NCBI GenBank assembly: GCA_026770615.1
Contig: MU631586.1
Coordinates: 29,021 to 50,831 of the forward strand
Direction of reading: 5' to 3'
DNA from: Pavlovales sp. CCMP2436
Taxonomy: Eukaryota; Haptophyta; Pavlovophyceae; Pavlovales
Length of the DNA stretch: 21,811 nucleotides
Shown here: positions 16,431 to 21,811 of the stretch, piece after piece
Layout of the letters: every line of letters begins with the position of its first letter
Numbering within the stretch: position 1 is the stretch's first letter
Position numbers and translations under genes: made by a program
The notes under the pieces: generated by a model
Database searches by the model: none
What the model was told of the DNA's origin: nothing
Seen by the model: the letters and a program-made list of their open reading frames with translations, nothing else

Positions 16431-17346
16431 GGAGTCCTCCCCTGGCCATCGCTCTCCTGCTGCCACACACAGAGGGCGCTTTATGTTCATCTTGGTGGAC
16501 TTTTCTTCCATAATTGCCACGTATTGGCCAAATTCTGGGAACTCGGCTGCAATATCAGCATTGTATCGTATCGATCCCGATATGCAATGTAGCATGAAAT
16601 TCGGTAGTTGTTCCGGCCACGTGGATCGGGCCAGCATATGTTTGGACTCATTCTCCCAGAGTGCGGCTGTGTTCCCTTCAATGGCATATTTACCTGGACT
16701 TTTGGCCATGATCTCCTCGGTCAACTGCCTCCTAATGCGCGCAGCAACACCTTTGCGGAGGTGCGACTCGTCGGCTCTTTGGATGTCCCCGGAGGGAGTC
16801 GTAACTATGTACTTTCCTGGGGTGAGGGCTGGTTTCTGTAGATGTTGGCCATCTGTTTTCCCGTGTATAGTGACCTGTTTGGCACCCCAGTCGGCCATGG
16901 CATTGAGCATCACAAGGTCATCCATATGATGGTCTATTCCTTCCATTAGGGTTCTGATCTTGTTTATGGTCTGGGAGTCTACAACATATGTGTTTGTGGT
17001 TGCACGCCATGATGGGTCAATACGGACGTGTTGTTTCTCCATTTCCTTGTCTAGGTCGTGCGCCGACGTGTGCTCGATTTTACGGATAAGATTGTTGCTC
17101 AGGGCCTGATCGATGAGTGCTAGGGCTGTTGTCTTTTGGTGGTAGGCGTGAAAACTCTAAGCGGACATGCCATGCGGTCACCCGGTGCACTTGGTGTCTG
17201 GGATGGTGTGATGAGCTTGCATGACCCCATTTAGGTGGTCCCATCTGATTTGGAGATTATCCTCCCCTTTTAGCCATTGTAGAGCAAGAGATAATCCGCT
17301 AATTTCTCCATTGGTTACATCCTGCTCACCGTCAAAGGTGCAATAG
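16413..17346 (-). pseudogene. Retroelement RNase H plus zinc-knuckle-like segment
   Basis: The first part reads HFYCTFDGEQDVTNGEISGL, with candidate metal-binding Asp and Glu, then LALQWL. After stops at 17178 and 17157 the same frame continues with KIEHTSAHD (about 17056-17076) and LNAMADWGAK, the terminal motif with the Asp codon at 16890-16892, as in type I RNase H of retroelements. A basic linker follows, then a Cys/His motif ending DHLFRGC (about 16413-16480) typical of retroelement C-terminal zinc knuckles. The frame shifts near 16420 and the downstream protein continues as LAETAAIRVALKQ. A single copy cannot be active. Confidence 0.62.
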
Positions 17347-17463
17347 AAATGTGCACCTCTTCTGTTGGGGGTGCGTGAAGCGATTGGTAATCATATAGGC
17401 ACTGCCCAGGGGAAGGGAGTGGTTGGTTACCGAAACCATGAGGTGCGGGTTCACCGAGGTGGC

Positions 17464-18189
17464 CTAGTACTTGCGCTCTGCAGAGCAGGCAGGCAGCGCG
17501 CCGAGCACCACGGGTGGTCCAAACGCCGAGCACACGGCGAGCGCGCTGTCGGGCGGGTTACCAAACACACCGCCAAGCCCGCCGCCGCCGAGCCCACCGC
17601 CGCCAAGTCCGCCACCACCAAGCCCGAACGTGTCGAATAGCCCGCTGCTGCTGAGAGTTCGCACCCTGCCAGCGCGGAGCGCGCTGCCGTTGCCCAGCGC
17701 GCCGTCATGCGAGTCGCTGAGCGCGCCACCGAGCACCGCACAGACGCTTAGTGCGCTGCCGAGCGCTGCGCCACCGCCGGACGCGGCGGCGAAGCTAGCG
17801 CTGAGCGTGTCGCCGCTGTCGAGCGTGCCCAAGGTATCGCCGCTGCAGGGCGTGTCGGGGAACGCGCTGCTGGGCGCGCCAAGAGTGTCGCCGCCGAGCG
17901 AGCCGCCGCTGGGTGCGCTGCTTGCGCTGCCGCCGCCATCGCCGGGCACGCTGCGCACCGAGCCGCCTGTAGAAAGGTGCGTCCACCCCCAACACACTGC
18001 CCAGCCCGTTCCCCAGCCCTCTCCATCGCCGCCGCCCCTACCGTCGCCAAAGCCTACCGCGCTGTCGGCGCCCCCACCGTCGCCCCAGGACTCGCTCACA
18101 CCGTCGCTGCCCCCACTGGCGCCCACTATTACTGCGCCGTCGGGCGTGCTGCTGAGCGCTTCACTGAGCGTGCCGCCGCCGCCGTCGCG
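17464..18189. other. GC-rich low-complexity tract, coding strand ambiguous
   Basis: Both strands are open. On plus, a Pro/Ser-rich frame with SPPPPSPPPPSPPPPSP (17580-17625) runs toward the gag-like region of the next element. On minus, a Gly/Ser-rich frame with GLGGGGLGGGGLGGVFG ends at a TAG near 17464 and uses C-ending codons like host genes. DNA-level repeats of a 15-bp ccgccgccgagccca-like unit explain both. Neither has a domain or a credible start, so I do not call a gene. It may be the 5' part of the plus-strand retroelement or the tail of a minus-strand host exon. Confidence 0.45.
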
Positions 18190-19050
18190 CCGAAGGCCAT
18201 CGAACCTAGCGAGATCTCCCCGCGACAGAGCCGTGCGGATGCGCAGAAGGCTCGCGACAAGACGCTCAAGACTGCATTCAATGTGAGTTGCGGCAAGGGG
18301 CTGCACATCGACAAGCTCTGGCACATGGTGCAAGGCTGCACAGTGGCTCATGAGCTCGTGACCACCTTGATCTTTGCCGTCTGCCAGCGTGCACTGCAAG
18401 TCATCGACGAGGCTGACACACTTGCCTTCGACGACGACCGCAACCGAGTCATCGCTCTCGTCCTAGATGATGTGGACAATTTCCCCAACTATACCGCACT
18501 ACCGGATGGATGGGGCTCAGTGGCGGAAGTGGCTCGACCTCAGCACAGGCCAACTGGCCCTCGCTCTTCGAGGCCCATGCTGCCAAGCATGCCTTCAGGG
18601 TCCAGGCGCAAGCTGATGCCAGTGTGTTTGCGAACATGCTCCCAGTCGCACGCAGAGATGCCCTCGACAACGCCGCCAACGTTGCTGACGAAGCTACAGT
18701 TACGCTCCTACGCCCAACTCTTGACGGGGAAGCCCGGAAGGACCACATCGCCGGCTCCGTACCACTGTTGCAGCCGCTGCCAAGACCGCCAGCTCAGCCA
18801 CCGCCGCCACCGCCGTAGCAGCGGCCACCGCAGCGGCCGCCACTGTATCGCGGTGCGTATGGCAGAGGTTACAGGCGCGGCCGTGGTGGGGGGAGGACGG
18901 GGGGGGTGCAGGAGGGCGCGCGCGCGGCGATTGCAACGCGCTCTCTGGTGGGCATGGGAGACTGCTACCACCACCCCGTCGTCAACGGCAAGCGCCATCG
19001 TCGAGCGAGGACGTCGAGCGCCCAACCATACCCCTACCCACACGGCCAAG
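18190..19050 (+). pseudogene. Gag-like N-terminal region with RGG-rich tract
   Basis: Frame 1 (18190 to about 18505) reads as an ordinary globular segment, for example KTAFNVSCGKGLHIDKLWHM and VIALVLDDVDNFPNY. A ggatggatgg duplication near 18505 marks a frameshift. The protein then continues in frame 3 with LFEAHAAKHAFRVQAQADAS and LPVARRDALDNAANVADEAT to a Pro run. An in-frame TAG (18816-18818) is followed in the same frame by YRGAYGRGYRRGRGGGR, an RGG-type nucleic-acid-binding tract. I do not recognise a named family. Its position ahead of the reverse transcriptase suggests a gag-like or ORF1-like RNA-binding role. Confidence 0.5.
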
Positions 19051-19063
19051 CGCAGACCCAACC

Positions 19064-21811
19064 GGCCGTGACTTCTCCGTCCTCGACCACCTCACTGTTG
19101 CCGAAGTCGCCGGGCACGCGGAGAACACGTCTCGGCAACTCAATGCCATAACCCGAGACTTCCACGAGCCCTGGACCGCCGCGTCAGTCCTCGTCATCGA
19201 AGCCATCCGCAACTCCGGGCCGGACAACGAGGTGAAGGAGGTGCGAGCGCTGAAGATGCTGCTGATCCTACCCTCGCTACTACTCCGAAACAGCCCGCGG
19301 CCCGCGGGGGCCGCCAAGGACGTCTGGCGAGCGCCAGACTGCTCGCCTCCCGCTTCGACCGATGGGGGCGGGGAGACGTTGGCAGCCTCGTTGCTGACTG
19401 GTCTGGAGACTGCGCGGCGGAGGCACAGCAGCGCAGCAGCCGGCGCTCCCGTCCAGCCAACCCCGAGCGAGACATCAAGGCGGCCGTCGCCCTTCTCGCC
19501 AAGGGCAAGTTCTCCGACGCCGCAAAGCTGCTTCAGAGCCACGGCCTCGCTGACATTGCAGATCCGGCCGTGCTCCAGCAGATGCTCGCCAAGCATCCGC
19601 CCAGGAGGTCCCCCATGCCAGCGGTCATCCCGGGCCTAGACATGACCAACCGTCTCGTTGTCGGCGTCACGGAGATGGAGGAGGCATACAGAGGGCTCAA
19701 GACCGACAAGGCACAGGGTGCCTCGCCCTGACGATACGAGTACCTCATCCCACTCGCCCCGACGGAGCCGTTCGTTGGCGACGCTGCACGCCACGTGCTC
19801 GGGTCGCACGCCTGGCTGGCATCATCCTTCGCCAACGGCAATCTGCCCCCCTGGTTTTACTTCGTCTTCTGCGCCGCACGGTGCGTGCCACTCCGCAAGT
19901 GTGCGGTCCAGGCCGGCGTCGCGGAGTCTGCGCGGCCAATCGGCATCTCGTGCGCGCTGAGACGGGGTCTCACCAAGAAAGTCTTCCTCAACAAGGGCCT
20001 TCGCGGCGAGATCGAGGACTACCTCTTCCCGCAGCAGCTGGGAGTGCTCGTTTCGGCAGGCGGGACGAAGCTCATCTTTGGCGTGCGCGAGCTCCTCGAG
20101 AATCCCAGCTTCTGCATCGCCGGCTCCGACATCTACACCGCGTTCAACGAGGGCGACCGCGCAGAGATGGTGGCGCGCACCCTCGCCAGCTCCTCCGGCC
20201 TTGCCCCGCTCGCACGCCTCTTCTACGCCACGCTTGCCCCCAAGTACCCCATCTTCGTCAGCGGCACGGGCGGCGGCTTGACGCCCATGGGCAGGGACGG
20301 TGAGACGGGTTTCGCCCAAGGGTCGGTGGAGGGCGGAGTCGCCTTCGCGATCTCCATCCACCCCAAGCTATAGATGCTGGACGCAGAGCTGCGGCCATAC
20401 GGTGGGGGCGCTCGGGCAGGCCACGACGATGTACGGGCGGTCGGCCCGCCCCATATCGTCTTCCCGGCGATGCAGCGCTTCCATGACGCGCTCTTCGCGC
20501 GGCTCGGCCTCGTCATGCAACCGGTCAAGTGCGAGTGCTGGATCGATGAGGCCCTCATCGATTCCCTCGACACCTACCGCGGCCTGGTGACGCGCAGCCA
20601 CCTACTCGACGGCGTGACTCCGTACTACGGCGTCATGTGCAACGGCATCCCCATCGGGTCGGAGGAGTACATCAAGCTTGACCTAGCTGGCAAGTGTGAC
20701 GAGATCGCATGCATCTCAACCAAGCTAATCACTTCGCTCAGCTCGTCACACAAGCAACAGCTCTGGCTCTTGACCATCTTCTCCACGGCGCGCAAATTCG
20801 AGTACTTTGCGCGGCACTGCTACCCGGAGCACTCGCGCGGGGCATGCACCCGCTTCGACGCGATCATCCACGCGCAGGCGACGCACGCGCTAGGAGTCTC
20901 GCTCGACGATGATCAGTTCGCGACCGCCCGCCTCGCGCTTCCCCGCCGCTACTGTGGCGCCGGACTTCAGCGAATGGTCGACATCGCGCCGGCCACCTCC
21001 TGTGGCGCCATGGTGCTGGCGGTGCCAGCCTTTCTCGACGTGTGAGCCGACGCGACCAACCCGGCCAGCGGCGTCACGCAGCGCGGGATGCTCGAGCTGC
21101 CGCAGGTCGAGCGCACGGTGGGGTGGAACTCCTTTGTGGACATGCAGCAGCACGGCTGGTGCGCGTACCAGCTGCCGTCTTCCGGGGCAGGCTCTCTGCC
21201 ACCGCCGCTACAGGGACAGGCCTTCCGCCGCTGCTGGTTGCTGCTGCAGCAGGAGGCCGGCATCGCCACAGGAGCGGGGCCCAACGGAAATCGGCCAACC
21301 TCCGTGCTCCACCTACCTCCAGAGAAAGCATGGCCGACGGCGCGCAGGAGCGCCGGCAGGCTGTGCCTCAATATGCAGAAGGACCTCACCGACAACCTGG
21401 AGGCTCACCGGTACGACGTGCTCAAGATGCAGATCAACGCGCGACACCGCAGCCATCGCGCCGTACACCACTTCAGGAGCCTTGATCGCAACAGCTCCGC
21501 CTGGGTCGCTGCACTACCGGGCGGCTACGGGCTCTGCAACACCGACGAGTGGGTGGAGATTACCGTGCGCTTCTTCGGCGTCCAGAGCTCCATCTGCGCC
21601 GGCCTCGTCGCGCGCGGCGCGCGGCTCTTCGGCCACCTCATCGACGCGTTCGGAGACAACCTCGTCGCAGCCACGGGCGCAGGCGTCACCGGCGGCCACA
21701 TCGCCAAGCTCCGGCACGACCCGATCCTCGCCCTCCTCGCGGAGTTCGCGAGGTCCGTGGGTACATTCGCGCGCACCGAGGTTGGAGACATCTTTGGCTC
21801 GGTGCTCGCCG
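19064..21811 (+). pseudogene. Reverse transcriptase with C-terminal RHD region, nonsense-interrupted
   Basis: Frame 2 opens with FSVLDHLTVAEVAGHAENTS and LKMLLILPSLLLR, then shifts near 19300 to frame 1. Frame 1 then runs to the window edge with only stops TGA 19729, TAG 20371 and TGA 21043. Reverse-transcriptase blocks are visible: RYEYLIPLAP, the block 4-like TGFAQGSVEGGVAFAISIHP, the catalytic pair in AGHDDVRAVGPP (usually YADD or similar), LGLVMQPVKCECW, and the thumb-like GIPIGSEEYIKLDLAGK. The C-terminal part has FFGVQSSICAG, DAFGDN and KLRHDPILALL. This matches the C...GDH...C...RHN tail of protist retroelements, but the His and most Cys zinc ligands appear replaced. The exact clade is not assigned. 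Confidence 0.68.

Larger units (their letters stand above)
15040..17346 (-). mobile_element. 5'-truncated decayed retroelement with RNase H and OTU domains
   Basis: In sense order (right to left) this holds an RNase H domain, a zinc-knuckle-like motif, a Lys/Arg-rich linker and an OTU-type cysteine protease. No reverse transcriptase is found upstream before 17464, as expected for a LINE-like copy truncated at its 5' end by incomplete reverse transcription. Composition is markedly less GC-rich than the host genes. Decay is visible as in-frame stops at 17178-17180, 17157-17159 and 15704-15706, and frameshifts near 16420 and 15260. The 5' limit is where the RNase H frame begins to read, and the true end may lie up to 17463. 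Lineage is not established. Confidence 0.7.
18190..21811 (+). mobile_element. Decayed reverse-transcriptase retroelement, continuing past the window
   Basis: This is a plus-strand element of at least 3.6 kb: gag-like region, RGG-rich tract, spacer, reverse transcriptase, and a C-terminal region with an RHD motif reaching the right edge. It has no RNase H or OTU domain and its composition is GC-rich like the host, so it is unrelated to the minus-strand element. Lesions are frameshifts near 18505, 19050 and 19300, and stops at 18816, 19729, 20371 and 21043. No long terminal repeats are seen within the window. The left boundary is uncertain and may extend into the Pro-rich tract from 17464. Confidence 0.7.

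Overview
The window looks like nuclear DNA of a GC-rich eukaryotic microalga or related protist. A haptophyte would fit, but the lineage is inferred from composition and gene style only. The support is large genes broken by short introns whose reading frames join in phase, one likely GC-AG intron, Gly/Ala-rich low-complexity inserts in conserved domains, ARM and SPRY proteins, and decayed retroelements. There are no operons or Shine-Dalgarno sites. Several apparent long frames start at GTG or TTG, which a nuclear gene would not use, so I moved starts to the first credible ATG.

Layout. (1) 1-6083, minus: one very large gene, cut by the left edge, in at least three exons (6083-3487, 3015-2268, 2125-1). 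It encodes a SPRY domain followed by armadillo/HEAT-like helical repeats. Its first intron carries a 19-bp minisatellite. (2) 6256-6603, plus: a small unrecognised frame that ends inside a dispersed repeat of about 84 bp. (3) 7003-8334, minus: a three-exon secretory-pathway armadillo-repeat protein. (4) 8769-10142, plus: a spermidine-synthase-like/METTL13-like SAM methyltransferase with an N-terminal hydrophobic segment, divergent from gene 3. (5) 10426-13731, minus: an unusual fusion of one partial and one complete GNA1-like GNAT acetyltransferase domain with a double AAA+ ATPase resembling PEX1/PEX6. It is convergent with gene 4.

From about 13.8 kb rightwards the window is repeat-rich. An AT-rich spacer with hairpins leads to the second copy of the dispersed repeat (14619-14700). 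Next come a 5'-truncated, decayed retroelement on the minus strand (15040-17346; RNase H, zinc-knuckle-like motif, OTU-type cysteine protease), a GC-rich low-complexity tract, and a second unrelated retroelement on the plus strand (18190 to the right edge; gag-like region with an RGG-rich tract, reverse transcriptase, C-terminal RHD region). Both carry stop codons and frameshifts.

How the genes relate. I see no pathway shared by the neighbours. The left 14 kb is an ordinary protist gene cluster on both strands and the right 8 kb is a transposon graveyard. The most novel item is the GNA1-AAA fusion, then the OTU-bearing retroelement and the minisatellite sitting on a duplicated splice donor.
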